This document shows positions 41,195 to 49,556 of a stretch of 64,000 nt of DNA, piece after piece. The stretch spans positions 1-64,000 of the forward strand of contig UQRL01000005.1 in assembly GCA_900543555.1 (NCBI GenBank), written 5' to 3'. The number at the start of each line of letters is the position of its first letter. Position 1 is the first letter of the stretch. The position numbers and the translations under genes are program-made. The notes beneath the pieces were generated by a model. It made no database searches. It had not been told where the DNA came from and was given only the letters and a program-made list of their open reading frames with translations. Source of the stretch: an uncultured Oscillospiraceae bacterium. Its GTDB lineage: Bacteria; Bacillota; Clostridia; Oscillospirales; Acutalibacteraceae.

Positions 41195-41443
41195 ATGGCG
41201 GTAAAGACCACCCTGCTCCATTAGCTCCTGCGGGATCCCCTTTTGCGCCACGCGGCCTTCCTCCAGGACCACGATTTGGTCAGCCCCAGCCACCGTGCGC
41301 ATCCGGTGGGCGATAACCAGAACGGTTTTACCCCGGAGCAGCTGGGACAAAGCGGCTTGCACGGCGCTTTCGTTCTCCCCATCCAGGCTGGCGGTGGATT
41401 TTCCCCCTCCAGAGGGGCCGATAAGAGCCGTAACCTGGCCCTG
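41195..41443 (-). pseudogene. Remnant of an ABC transporter ATPase, internally deleted and fused to the reductase
   Basis: In the same frame as the NmrA-like gene, residues read QGQVTALIGPSGGGKST (Walker A). They continue directly with ASLDGENESAVQAALSQLL (the D-loop), then KTVLVIAHRMRTVAGAD (H-loop), VVLEEG, and GLYRHMVEL at the C-terminus. The roughly 100 residues normally between Walker A and D-loop, including the signature and Walker B, are missing. The membrane domain is absent too. It cannot hydrolyse ATP. The second join, into LLTGVDG of the reductase, occurs at the MVEL segment. Confidence 0.85.
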
Positions 41444-41455
41444 GGTCCGGCTGTC

Positions 41456-41485
41456 TTGACATCCGCCCCGTTTTTCTACTACAAT
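41456..41485 (+). promoter_or_regulatory. Promoter of the LysR regulator gene
   Basis: Consensus TTGACA (41456-41461), an 18-base spacer and TACAAT (41480-41485), 21 bases before the ATG. Confidence 0.75.
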
Positions 41486-41506
41486 GAAGAAAAGGAGGGA
41501 CAATGC

Positions 41507-42403
41507 ATGTACAATCCCCAGCTAGACACATTTATCTCTGTGGTGGAAGCGGGCAGCTTCAACAAAGCGGCAGAGCGGCTGTTTATCTCGCCTCCCGCGG
41601 TGATCAAGCAAGTCAACCTGCTGGAAGAAAATCTGGACCTGCAGCTCTTCATCCGCACCCACCGGGGACTACAGCTGACGCAAGCCGGAAAGTCCCTCTA
41701 TCAGGACGCAAAATATATCATCCAATACTGCAAAGACTCCGTCACCCGGGCCAAAAACGCTATGGAAGAGACGGACCATATCATCCGCATCGGCACGTCC
41801 ATCATGACCCCCGCGCAGTTTTTGGTGGACCTGTGGCCCAAGATCCGGGAGACCTGCCCCAACGTGAAGTTCCAGCTGGTGCCCTATGAGAACACACCGG
41901 AGAACGCCAGGGAAATTTTGGGAAATATGGGGCAGACCATCGACGTGGTGGCGGGCGTGTTTGACGAAACCATGCTGAACCTGCGCCGCTGCGCCGGCCT
42001 GGAGCTGACCAAAGAGCCAATCTGCGTCGCGGTATCCATCCACCATCCCTTGGCCCAGAAGGAACAGCTGACCGTGCAGGACCTCTATGGGGAAAAGCTC
42101 TTGCTGATGCACCGGGATTGGAGCCACTATGTGGATCAGCTTCGGGACGACTTGTGGAAGAACCACCCCCAAATCCAAATTGTGGATTTTGATTTCTATG
42201 ATGTGGGGGTGTTCAACCGGTGTGAAAACAACAACTACCTGCTGATGGCCGTGGAGAATTGGGGGTATGTCCACCCGCTGCTAAAAATTCTGCCCGTGGA
42301 CTGGGGCTACACCATCCCCTTTGGACTGCTCCACGCGCCAAAGCCCACCCCGGAGATTCAGCGGTTTTTAAAAGCTGTCCAACAGGCCGTGAACCCTGGC
42401 TGA
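41507..42403 (+). CDS. LysR family transcriptional regulator
   Basis: A 298-residue regulator. The N-terminal winged helix covers residues 1-65 (LDTFISVVEAGSFNKAAERLFISPPAVIKQVNLLEENL); the rest is a periplasmic-binding-like effector domain. The start is ATG at 41507 with AAAGGAGGG 7 bases upstream; an ATG at 41503 is in another frame. It is divergent from the NmrA-like gene and upstream of the aldo/keto reductase cluster, either of which may be its target. Confidence 0.9.
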   Translation: MYNPQLDTFISVVEAGSFNKAAERLFISPPAVIKQVNLLEENLDLQLFIRTHRGLQLTQAGKSLYQDAKYIIQYCKDSVTRAKNAMEETDHIIRIGTSIMTPAQFLVDLWPKIRETCPNVKFQLVPYENTPENAREILGNMGQTIDVVAGVFDETMLNLRRCAGLELTKEPICVAVSIHHPLAQKEQLTVQDLYGEKLLLMHRDWSHYVDQLRDDLWKNHPQIQIVDFDFYDVGVFNRCENNNYLLMAVENWGYVHPLLKILPVDWGYTIPFGLLHAPKPTPEIQRFLKAVQQAVNPG

Positions 42404-42430
42404 TAACCTTCGGCTTTATACCTGGTAACG

Positions 42431-42464
42431 AAGAGAGACTTCTGCGGAAGTCTCTCTTGTTTTA
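42431..42464 (+). terminator. Terminator after the LysR gene
   Basis: AAGAGAGACTTC (42431-42442) pairs perfectly with GAAGTCTCTCTT (42447-42458), then GTTTT. Confidence 0.8.
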
Positions 42465-42499
42465 TAATGAGGGCAAGAAAGAGAAGGACAGTGGGAACC

Positions 42500-42722
42500 A
42501 TGAAAATCGCGGCGGCATTGGCGGCCCTGGGGCTAGCGCTCCTCACCGGGTGCGCCCCGGCGGAGAGCGCTCTCAGCCAAGTGGAGCCCATCACGCAGGG
42601 GGAAAACGGGGCGCAAGCTTCAGAAGAAAGAGAGGAATCTTCCATGGTGAGAGAGCGGCCCCTTCACCGCGGACACCCCCATAGAGGACGTGCAAAGCTG
42701 GATTGATGAGTTGGGGCTGTAA
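42500..42722 (+). pseudogene. Remnant of a lipoprotein, probably flavodoxin-like, with internal deletion
   Basis: ATG at 42500 begins a good lipoprotein signal (MKIAAALAALGLALLTGC, then a polar linker), but the frame stops at 42706 after only 68 residues. In another frame 42654-42722 reads GPFTADTPIEDVQSWIDELGL and stops, which looks like the C-terminal end of a small flavodoxin. The simplest reading is a lipoprotein-anchored flavodoxin that has lost its middle. The flavodoxin assignment of the tail is by pattern only. Aldo/keto reductase and flavin reductase genes follow, which fits such a cluster. Confidence 0.55.
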
Positions 42723-42839
42723 TAACCCAAGGGTTTCTACCGCATAACCAATGGAAACTTCCGCTCTCTCCCCGGAGGGAGTATAGTATAATTACAGAAA
42801 AAAAGCGGCACTGCAACCATGGAAAGGATGGCAATTGGT

Positions 42840-43685
42840 ATGAAATTCGCAACCTTAAACAATGGCCTGAGCATGCCCATGGCGGGCATCGGCACCTTCT
42901 TGCTGACCCCCGACGAGGCGGAGGCCTCGGTGCTGGCGGCGTTGGAGGACGGCTACCGGCTCATCGACACCGCCAACGCCTACGTCAACGAAAAGGCTGT
43001 GGGCCGGGCCATGAAGAAGTCCGGCCTGAAGCGGGAGGAAATTTTCCTGGAGACCAAGCTGTGGCCCTCCTTCTACGAGGACGACAACGCCGTGGACAAG
43101 ACCCTGGAGCGGCTGGGCACCGAGTATATCGACCTGCTGCTGATACACCAGCCCGCGGGCAACTATGTGGCGGGCTACCGGCAGATGGAGAAGGCCTACA
43201 AGGAGGGCAAGGTAAAGGCCATTGGCCTTTCCAACTTCAATCAGGCGCAGATTGAGGAAATTCTGGGTCTGTGCCAGGTGAAGCCCGCCGTGCTGCAAAC
43301 CGAGGTTCACCCCTACTTCCAGGAGCAGGAGCTAAAGTCGTTCCTCAGCAAAGAGGGCATGGTCATCCAGGCCTGGTACCCCCTGGGCCACGGGGACAAG
43401 GCGCTGCTGGAGGAGCCTCTGTTCACGGAGCTGGGAAAGAAGTACGGCAAGACCAACGCCCAGATTATCCTGCGGTGGCACATTCAGGACGGGAACATCG
43501 TCATCCCCGGCTCCAAGAACCCGGCCCACATCAAGGATAACTTCGACCTGTTTGACTTCTCTTTCACGGAGGAGGAAATGGAAAAAATCGCCGCTCTGGA
43601 CAAGAACACCCGCTACTATTACAGCACCCCTGAAATGCTGAAAAAGTACGCGGAGATTGTGCCCGATGTGGACGGCCAGAAATGA
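42840..43685 (+). CDS. Aldo/keto reductase
   Basis: A 281-residue TIM-barrel NADPH-dependent carbonyl reductase. Conserved features are MPMAGIGTFLL, GYRLIDTANAYVNEKAVG (catalytic Asp and Tyr), FLETKLWPSF (Lys), LLLIHQPAGNY (His), GLSNF, and the cofactor segment VIPGSKNPAHIKDNFDLFDF. I take ATG 42840 as start by homology of the N-terminus; in-frame ATGs at 42819 and 42828 are alternatives and the ribosome site is not decisive. A TATAAT at 42787-42792 lies upstream. Confidence 0.9.
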   Translation: MKFATLNNGLSMPMAGIGTFLLTPDEAEASVLAALEDGYRLIDTANAYVNEKAVGRAMKKSGLKREEIFLETKLWPSFYEDDNAVDKTLERLGTEYIDLLLIHQPAGNYVAGYRQMEKAYKEGKVKAIGLSNFNQAQIEEILGLCQVKPAVLQTEVHPYFQEQELKSFLSKEGMVIQAWYPLGHGDKALLEEPLFTELGKKYGKTNAQIILRWHIQDGNIVIPGSKNPAHIKDNFDLFDFSFTEEEMEKIAALDKNTRYYYSTPEMLKKYAEIVPDVDGQK

Positions 43686-43748
43686 GATTCAAGGAAACGG
43701 GGGGTGCATCCGCACCCCGCTTTCCCTATTAAAAAGGAGTGTATCGCG

Positions 43749-44306
43749 ATGCGCAAAAACTTTGGTGTGAAATCTTGGTTCTATCCCCAGCCGGTGCTGA
43801 TCATCGCCACTTATGACAAGAACGGCAGCCCTGACGCCATGAACGCCGCCTGGGGCGGCCTGTATGACGGGAACAAGGTGGAGCTGTGCCTGAGCGCCGG
43901 CCACAAGACCACCAAGAACATCCGGGCTACCGGGGCCTTTACCGTCAGCTTTGCCGACGCCGCCAACCTGGTGGCTAGCGACTATGTGGGTTTGGCCTCC
44001 GCCAACACCGAGCCCAAGAAGATGGAGAAGTCTGGCTTCCACCTGACCAAGAGCCAGTTTGTCAACGCTCCCCTCATCGACGAGCTGCCTGTGGCCATGG
44101 AGTGCAAGCTGGTGAAAATCAGCGAGGACGGCAACGTCATCGGGGAGATTGTCAATGTGTCCGCCGACGAGAGCGTGCTGGGCGAGGACGGGAACATTGA
44201 CTTTTCCAAGTTCCGGCCCATCTCCTTCGAGCCGGTCCACAACGGCTACCATGTGCTGGGCCAGCGTGTGGGCAACGCCTTCCAGGACGGGGCGGCGCTG
44301 AAATGA
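43749..44306 (+). CDS. Flavin reductase family protein
   Basis: A 185-residue FMN-binding split-barrel protein: SWFYPQPVLIIATYDKNGSPDAMNAAWGG, LSAGHKTTKNIRATGAFTVSFAD and EIVNVSADESVLG. It is longer than the first flavin reductase of the window and belongs to a different subgroup. ATG at 43749 follows AAAAAGGAG. The stop overlaps the next start by 4 bases, so it is coupled to the RibD-like gene. Confidence 0.9.
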   Translation: MRKNFGVKSWFYPQPVLIIATYDKNGSPDAMNAAWGGLYDGNKVELCLSAGHKTTKNIRATGAFTVSFADAANLVASDYVGLASANTEPKKMEKSGFHLTKSQFVNAPLIDELPVAMECKLVKISEDGNVIGEIVNVSADESVLGEDGNIDFSKFRPISFEPVHNGYHVLGQRVGNAFQDGAALK

Positions 44307-45019
44307 GCGGGATGTTTGTAGTCTGCCACATGCTGGCGTCCCTGGACGGGAAGATTGACGGCGCCTTTTTCGGGGCTGTAGAGGCGGCTCCTGCCTCCCG
44401 GGCTTATGGGGAGCTGCGAAAGTACTACGGCTGCCAGGCCACGCTGTACGGCACCACCACCATGCTGGGGGGCTATGCTGACGGAAAAGCGGGAAGCCTT
44501 TCCCCTATCTCCACTCCCCTGCCCCGGGAGGACTGGGTCAATGTAAAGGGCCGGGATATGGACAATTTTGTTGTGTCTGTGGACCCGAAAGGGGAACTGG
44601 CCTTCTCCTCCCACATTTCTGAGAAGAAGGGCCGGGAGCCAGCCCACATCATTGAAGCTCTGACAGAGCAGGCCGCTCCAAAGTACTTGGCTTACCTGCG
44701 TGAAAAGGACGTTTCCTATGTATTTGCCGGGAAAGAGGCCCTGGACTGCGGACTGCTGCTCCAAAAGCTCCACAACCGGTTTGGCATTGAAAGGCTGATG
44801 GTGGCAGGGGGCGGCGTGATGAACTGGTCGTTCCTGTCGGAAGGGCTGCTGGATGAAATCAGCCTGGTGGTTGCCCCCGTAGCGGACGGCAGCAACACGG
44901 CGGTGTCCATCTTTGAGCAGGCGCCTTTCCTGCCGGGGCACAGTCCGGTGGGGCTCACCTTACAACAGAGCAAGGTGCTGGAAGGGAAAACAGGAATGAT
45001 TCACTACAGCTTTCTATAA
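44303..45019 (+). CDS. RibD C-terminal/dihydrofolate reductase-like protein
   Basis: A 238-residue NADPH-dependent reductase of the RibD C-terminal fold: VVCHMLASLDGKIDG, KYYGCQATLYGTTTMLGG, RLMVAGGGVMNWSFLSEGLLDEISLVVAPV. In riboflavin synthesis this domain reduces the ribosyl side chain, but stand-alone members near flavin reductases have other, unknown roles. It overlaps the flavin reductase gene by 4 bases. Confidence 0.85.
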   Translation: MSGMFVVCHMLASLDGKIDGAFFGAVEAAPASRAYGELRKYYGCQATLYGTTTMLGGYADGKAGSLSPISTPLPREDWVNVKGRDMDNFVVSVDPKGELAFSSHISEKKGREPAHIIEALTEQAAPKYLAYLREKDVSYVFAGKEALDCGLLLQKLHNRFGIERLMVAGGGVMNWSFLSEGLLDEISLVVAPVADGSNTAVSIFEQAPFLPGHSPVGLTLQQSKVLEGKTGMIHYSFL

Positions 45020-45029
45020 AAAAGACAAA

Positions 45030-45067
45030 GAAAGGGGCCGGGAACAGTTGTATTTCCAGCCCCTTTC
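45030..45067. other. Hairpin overlapping a promoter
   Basis: GAAAGGGGC (45030-45038) pairs with GCCCCTTTC (45059-45067). There is no T-run. The stem overlaps the promoter TTGTAT-17-TATACT (45048-45076) of the next gene, so it may be a weak terminator. Confidence 0.45.
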
Positions 45068-45076
45068 CGCTATACT
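45048..45076 (+). promoter_or_regulatory. Promoter of the small membrane protein gene
   Basis: TTGTAT (45048-45053), a 17-base spacer and TATACT (45071-45076), 30 bases before the ATG. Confidence 0.55.
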
Positions 45077-45106
45077 GGAGACAGTTCTTAGCATGGGAGG
45101 GCTGGT

Positions 45107-45604
45107 ATGGATACCCAGGTTACGTTCGGCATCATCGCAGGCTGCGTGGCGCTGGCGGCGGTTTTGGTGCTGCTTTCACTCCACATCCTGCGGCGGGAGC
45201 CGAAAGATTTGCGGGAACGCTGGAAAAACGGCGAGATTTTGCTTTTGACTTTTGAGCAGATCATGGCCCTGTACAACGCCGCCCCGGAAAAGTGGGACAT
45301 GCAGGTGGACGGCCCCACCTACTATCCCCATGGGAAGGAACGGGACGGCCTATTGGTTTTCATGCTGCCCAAAGAACGGAAGCGCTACCGGCAGTGGTTC
45401 GACTGGCGGCTCTCCCACGGGGAGGACGCCGGCCGGTTCCAGATGACGGCCAAGGCGCTGCTCTCCATGCAGGGGGACTTAGAGGGCCATCTTCAAAAAT
45501 TGGAGGCGGCTAACCAAAAGGCACTTCAGGAATCTGTTGAGGCCGTACAGCGCATTTTGGAGAAACAGCAGCAAGAAGGGGGGCGCGGAAACCGGCGAAT
45601 ATGA
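45107..45604 (+). CDS. Single-pass membrane protein, unknown function
   Basis: A 165-residue protein with one N-terminal membrane helix (about residues 7-28: FGIIAGCVALAAVLVLLSLHIL), a basic stop-transfer region, and a cytoplasmic part that ends in a Gln/Glu-rich coiled coil (about 120-158). I do not recognise a family. ATG at 45107 follows GGGAGGG. It lies 54 bases upstream of the flotillin gene in the same direction, which suggests they are co-transcribed and may work together at the membrane. Confidence 0.65.
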   Translation: MDTQVTFGIIAGCVALAAVLVLLSLHILRREPKDLRERWKNGEILLLTFEQIMALYNAAPEKWDMQVDGPTYYPHGKERDGLLVFMLPKERKRYRQWFDWRLSHGEDAGRFQMTAKALLSMQGDLEGHLQKLEAANQKALQESVEAVQRILEKQQQEGGRGNRRI

Positions 45605-45658
45605 AAGGCCCGTTCACATTACAGTTCCGAAACAGGAAGAAAGAGCAGGTGTTATGTA

Positions 45659-47173
45659 ATGGAATTTCTGTTGCCCTACCTCCCCGTTATCATCCCGATT
45701 CTGGTAATTCTCATTATTTTGCTTATGGGCTATGTAAAGGCCCCACCGGACCAGGCGTATATCATCTCCGGCCTACGGAAAAACAGCCGCATCCTCATTG
45801 GGCAGGCGGGCATCCGCATCCCCTTTTTGGAGCGGCTGGATAAGCTGTATCTGGGCCAGATGACGGTGGACATCAAGACGGAGCAGTCCGTCCCCACCAA
45901 CGATTTCATCAACGTATCCGTGGACGCTGTGGCCAAAGTGCGCATCTCCCCAGAGGAGAACGGCATCCGGCTGGCGGCGAAAAACTTTCTGAACAAGAAA
46001 GGCAATGACATCGCCATGGATTTGAAGGATTCCCTCCAGGGCAACATGCGGGAGATCATCGGCACGCTGACGCTGGAGAAAATCAACACCGACCGGGATT
46101 CCTTCTCCGACCAGGTGATGCAGAAGGCCTCTCGAGACATGGAGAAGCTGGGCATTGAGATCCTCTCCTGCAACATTCAGAACGTCCAGGATGAAAACGG
46201 CCTGATTCAGGATCTGGGTGCGGAGAACACATCCCTCATCAAAAAGAACGCTGCCATTGCCAAGGCCCAGGCGGACCGGGACGTGGCCATCGCCCAGGCA
46301 AACGCCGACAAAGCCGCCAACGACGCCAAGGTGGAATCCCAAACCCAGATTGCCCAGAAGCAGAACGAACTGGAAATCAAGCGGGCAGAGCTGAAAATCA
46401 CCGCCGACACCAAGAAGGCCGAGGCGGAGGCCGCCTATGAGATTCAAAACCAGGCCCAGCAGAAGATCATCGGCACCGCCACGGTGGACGCGGAAATCGC
46501 CAAGACCGCCCGGGAAGCCGAGCTGAAAAAGCAAGAGGTAGAGGTGGCCAAGCAGGCCCTGGACGCGGAGATCCGGGCCAAGGCGGACGCCGACCGCTAC
46601 CGGAAAGAGCAGGAGGCCCAGGCCGCCCTCTTCCAGCGGCAAAAGGACGCGGAGGCCAAGCGCTACGAGCAGGAGCAGGAAGCGGAAGCTGTGAAAAAGC
46701 AGGCGGAGGCCAGCCGCTTCGCCAAGGAGCAGGAGGCCGCCGGTATCTCCGCTGTGGGTAAGGCAGAGGCCGCGGCCATCCAGGCCAAGGCGCTGGCAGA
46801 GGCAGAAGGCATTGACAAGAAGGCCGAGGCCATGAAGAAATACGGCCAGGCCGCCGTCATTGAGATGGTGATGAACGCCCTGCCGGAGATTGCCAAGAAT
46901 GTGGCCCAGCCCCTCTCTAAGGTGGACAAGATTACCATGTATGGCGAGGGCAACAGCGCCAAGCTGCTGCAGGATATCATCAACGGCACCACCCAGGTTT
47001 CTGAGGGCATTGCCCAGGGCATGGGCATCGACATCAAGGCGCTGCTCTCCGGCATGATTGGCGGGAAAGTTGCCGCGGAACATCAGGAGGCCCCCGCTCC
47101 GGCTGCCCCTCCTGTGGAAGCGGCTCCCGAGGAACCTTCCAAGGATGCGCAAGAATCTGAAAAAGCCGAATAA
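45659..47173 (+). CDS. Flotillin family (SPFH domain) membrane protein
   Basis: A 504-residue flotillin. An N-terminal hydrophobic segment (about 5-27) precedes the SPFH domain (about 35-190; ISGLRKNSRILIGQAGIRIPFLERLDKLYL, NDFINVSVDAVAKVRI). A long Ala/Glu/Lys-rich coiled coil spans about 195-400, and a C-terminal tail is rich in Pro and Ala. Such proteins organise membrane microdomains. ATG at 45659. A terminator follows. Confidence 0.92.
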   Translation: MEFLLPYLPVIIPILVILIILLMGYVKAPPDQAYIISGLRKNSRILIGQAGIRIPFLERLDKLYLGQMTVDIKTEQSVPTNDFINVSVDAVAKVRISPEENGIRLAAKNFLNKKGNDIAMDLKDSLQGNMREIIGTLTLEKINTDRDSFSDQVMQKASRDMEKLGIEILSCNIQNVQDENGLIQDLGAENTSLIKKNAAIAKAQADRDVAIAQANADKAANDAKVESQTQIAQKQNELEIKRAELKITADTKKAEAEAAYEIQNQAQQKIIGTATVDAEIAKTAREAELKKQEVEVAKQALDAEIRAKADADRYRKEQEAQAALFQRQKDAEAKRYEQEQEAEAVKKQAEASRFAKEQEAAGISAVGKAEAAAIQAKALAEAEGIDKKAEAMKKYGQAAVIEMVMNALPEIAKNVAQPLSKVDKITMYGEGNSAKLLQDIINGTTQVSEGIAQGMGIDIKALLSGMIGGKVAAEHQEAPAPAAPPVEAAPEEPSKDAQESEKAE

Positions 47174-47184
47174 GAACTAGGAAG

Positions 47185-47220
47185 AAAGGGACACAGGCGG
47201 GAAGCTAGTGTCCCTTTTTC
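47185..47220 (+). terminator. Terminator after the flotillin gene
   Basis: AAAGGGACAC (47185-47194) pairs with GTGTCCCTTT (47208-47217), followed by TTC. Confidence 0.8.
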
Positions 47221-47389
47221 ACCGCTCTTTGTGGCCCCCTTTCTTAAGAGCCATCCCAGTAAGGCGCGCCTCTCTCCCACAGCCTCTCGCGCCGCCTCCA
47301 CTATCCCTTTGGGAACCTGGAACCGCGGAGCTCTTTTATAACCAAAACACAAAAATTTTCGCTTCCCTATCGCATTTTGGCACGATATT

Positions 47390-47398
47390 TGCTATAAT
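47390..47398 (+). promoter_or_regulatory. Extended -10 promoter of glgA
   Basis: TGCTATAAT (47390-47398) is an extended -10 element; no good -35 is seen at the usual distance. The leader before the glgA ATG would be about 140 bases. Confidence 0.55.
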
Positions 47399-47545
47399 AT
47401 AGGCAATGAAATGCCAGGGAGGGGTCCCGCAACCAAAGCGCACGCTAAAAAACGGCAAGCAGGCTCTTCACGGATTGCGCCACTGCGAAACCCGTGGGGA
47501 CGGCATCGCTCCCACAGGCAGAGATTCAGGAAAGGACGACATGCT

Positions 47546-49252
47546 ATGACACGGAAAAAAGCAGATTCCGCAAACAAGAAACCAACCCCCAAAAAAGCTA
47601 CACCCCCTGTTGCTGAAAAGGCGGCTCCCGCCACTGTGAAGAAGGAGGCCGCCCCCAAGAAGGCCGCTCCTGTGGAGGAAAAGGCGGCTCCCGCCGCTGC
47701 GAAGAAGGAGGCCGCCCCCAAGAAGGCCGCCCCTGTGGAGGAAAAGGCGGCTCCCGCCGCGGAAGCGCCTGCCCCTGTGGAGGTGATGACCCACCAGCCC
47801 CGGCGCAGCGTAGCCTTCATCGGCTCGGAGTGCTACCCCTTTGTCAAAACAGGCGGCTTGGGCGATGTCATGTACGCATTGCCTCGGGAACTGGTCCGGC
47901 TGAACTGCGACGTTCGGGTGATTCTCCCCCGCTACGCCTGCATCCCGAAGGAATATCAGGATAAGATGGTCTACCGGGGTGAGTTCTACATGGATCTGGG
48001 CAGGACCGGCCGGAATTACTATGTGGGGATCATGGAATACATCCACGATGGAGTGGTGTACGACTTTATCGACAACCAGGAGTTCTTCTCTACCGGGAAC
48101 CCCTATATCAATCTGGTAGATGACATTCCAAAATACTGCTTCTTCAGCAAGGCTGCCCTGGCCGCGCTGAACTACATGAACTGGATTCCCGACATTGTCC
48201 ACTGCCACGACTGGCAGGCGGCCCTGGTGCCGGTTTTCCTGAAGACGCTGTTCCAAAGCTCCCCTGTGGGAAAGACAAAATCCATTCTCACAATTCACAA
48301 TTTGCGGTTCCAAGGGATTTACAACATTTCCACCATTCAGTATTGGACCGGCCTGCCGGATTCCGTTTTCGTTATGGGCGCTTTGAAGCAAGGCTATGAG
48401 GACGCCAACATGCTGAAGGGCGGCCTGGCCTATGCCGACCGGATCACCACGGTCAGCGGCACCTATGCCCAGGAGATTCAGACGAAGGAATATGGCGAGG
48501 GCTTGGAAAACCATCTGTGGTATCACAGCCAGAAGCTGCGTGGCATTGTCAACGGCATCGACTACGGAATGTGGAACCCGGAAACCGACCCTGCCTTGGT
48601 TGAAAACTACAGCCTGGGAAATGTGCTGGACCACAAGATGGCCAACAAACTGGCCCTGCAAAAGGAACTGGGCTTAGAAGAGGACGAAGGCAAATTTGTC
48701 ATTGGACTGATCTCCCGCCTGACCAACCAAAAGGGGTTGGATTTGGTCAGCGCCGTCATTCCCCAGGTAATGGACGGAAACACCCAAGTGGTCATTTTGG
48801 GAACCGGCGACAGGGAATTTGAGGATACTTTCCGGTATTATGAGGGAGCCTATAAGGGGCAATTCGCCGCTTGCATCCAGTATGATGAATCACGGGCCCA
48901 CCGGATTTATGCCGGCGCGGACGCATTGCTGGTGCCCTCCCGCTTTGAACCCTGCGGCCTGACCCAGCTCAATGCCATGCACTACGGCACCCTGCCCATT
49001 GTCCGGGAGACAGGCGGTTTGAAGGATACTGTAGAGCCCTATAACGACTTCACCGGGAGCGGCAACGGCTTCACCTTCGACCGGTACGAGTCCGGCCTGC
49101 TGCTGGACGCCATCAACCGGGCAAAGACCTTGTATTTCACCAACCGCTACCACTGGGACGAGGTGGTTCAGCGGGACATGGACAAGGACGTCTCCTGGGA
49201 GAACTCTGCCAAGCAGTACAAAGAGCTGTATCTGGAGCTGACCCAGTGGTAA
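47546..49252 (+). CDS. glgA: Glycogen synthase with a repetitive N-terminal extension
   Basis: A 568-residue GT5 starch/glycogen synthase that transfers glucose from ADP-glucose. The catalytic part begins near residue 89 (VAFIGSECYPFVKTGGLGDV, with the KTGGL substrate motif) and ends with PSRFEPCGLTQLNAM and the C-terminal helix. Residues 1-85 are an unusual Lys/Ala/Pro/Glu-rich tail made of 21-residue repeats (EKAAPAxxKKEAAPKKAAPVE). ATG at 47546 follows AGGAAAGGA. It is monocistronic, with no glgC or glgB neighbour in the window. Confidence 0.92.
   Translation: MTRKKADSANKKPTPKKATPPVAEKAAPATVKKEAAPKKAAPVEEKAAPAAAKKEAAPKKAAPVEEKAAPAAEAPAPVEVMTHQPRRSVAFIGSECYPFVKTGGLGDVMYALPRELVRLNCDVRVILPRYACIPKEYQDKMVYRGEFYMDLGRTGRNYYVGIMEYIHDGVVYDFIDNQEFFSTGNPYINLVDDIPKYCFFSKAALAALNYMNWIPDIVHCHDWQAALVPVFLKTLFQSSPVGKTKSILTIHNLRFQGIYNISTIQYWTGLPDSVFVMGALKQGYEDANMLKGGLAYADRITTVSGTYAQEIQTKEYGEGLENHLWYHSQKLRGIVNGIDYGMWNPETDPALVENYSLGNVLDHKMANKLALQKELGLEEDEGKFVIGLISRLTNQKGLDLVSAVIPQVMDGNTQVVILGTGDREFEDTFRYYEGAYKGQFAACIQYDESRAHRIYAGADALLVPSRFEPCGLTQLNAMHYGTLPIVRETGGLKDTVEPYNDFTGSGNGFTFDRYESGLLLDAINRAKTLYFTNRYHWDEVVQRDMDKDVSWENSAKQYKELYLELTQW
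47618..47763 (+). repeat. 63-bp tandem repeat in the glgA 5' end
   Basis: A 63-base unit (21 codons) starts at 47618 and again at 47681, nearly identical in DNA, with a partial third copy from 47744. It encodes the charged N-terminal extension of GlgA and could expand or contract by slippage. Confidence 0.85.
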
Positions 49253-49317
49253 AAGAGAGCAAAGTTTTTCTTAGTTAGTTGGAATCAAAGATAAATTTAG
49301 ACTACCTGTTATTTTTC

Positions 49318-49362
49318 AAATGCCGCCAAAGCCTGTGTCTCAGGTTTTGGCGGCATTTCTTT
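49318..49362 (+). terminator. Terminator after glgA
   Basis: AAATGCCGCCAAA (49318-49330) pairs perfectly with TTTGGCGGCATTT (49346-49358), followed by CTTTTC. Confidence 0.9.
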
Positions 49363-49501
49363 TCAGAGAAGTCCTTTGCCGCACCCCTGTTGCCCAAAGC
49401 GGCATAGGAGCAATCCTTCCCCATCGTGTTGAACAGCGGGAGGCCCCACCAGACACCCAATTCCGCATTTCCCGCACTGGTGCAAAAAGAAACCACAAAA
49501 A

Positions 49502-49534
49502 AGCAACGGAGACCCCCAAGGAGTCCCCGTTGCT
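49502..49534 (-). terminator. Terminator after the surface protein gene
   Basis: CCGTTGCT (49527-49534) pairs with AGCAACGG (49502-49509); read on the minus strand it is followed by TTTTTTG. Confidence 0.75.
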
Positions 49535-49556
49535 GCAAAAGGAGTGTTGTACGCAA

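Larger units (their letters stand above)
49253..49556. other. Intergenic region between glgA and the surface protein gene
   Basis: Apart from the glgA terminator and the terminator at 49502-49534, no gene or recognisable element is seen in these 304 bases. Confidence 0.6.

Noticed and set aside
45773..47152. Minus-strand open frame of 459 codons rich in Gly and Leu
   Set aside because: Mirror of the flotillin coiled coil; the repetitive look comes from Ala/Glu codons on the other strand.
47618..47763. Possible CRISPR-like repeats
   Set aside because: The repeats are contiguous in-frame coding units without spacers; no cas genes or arrays are seen anywhere in the window.
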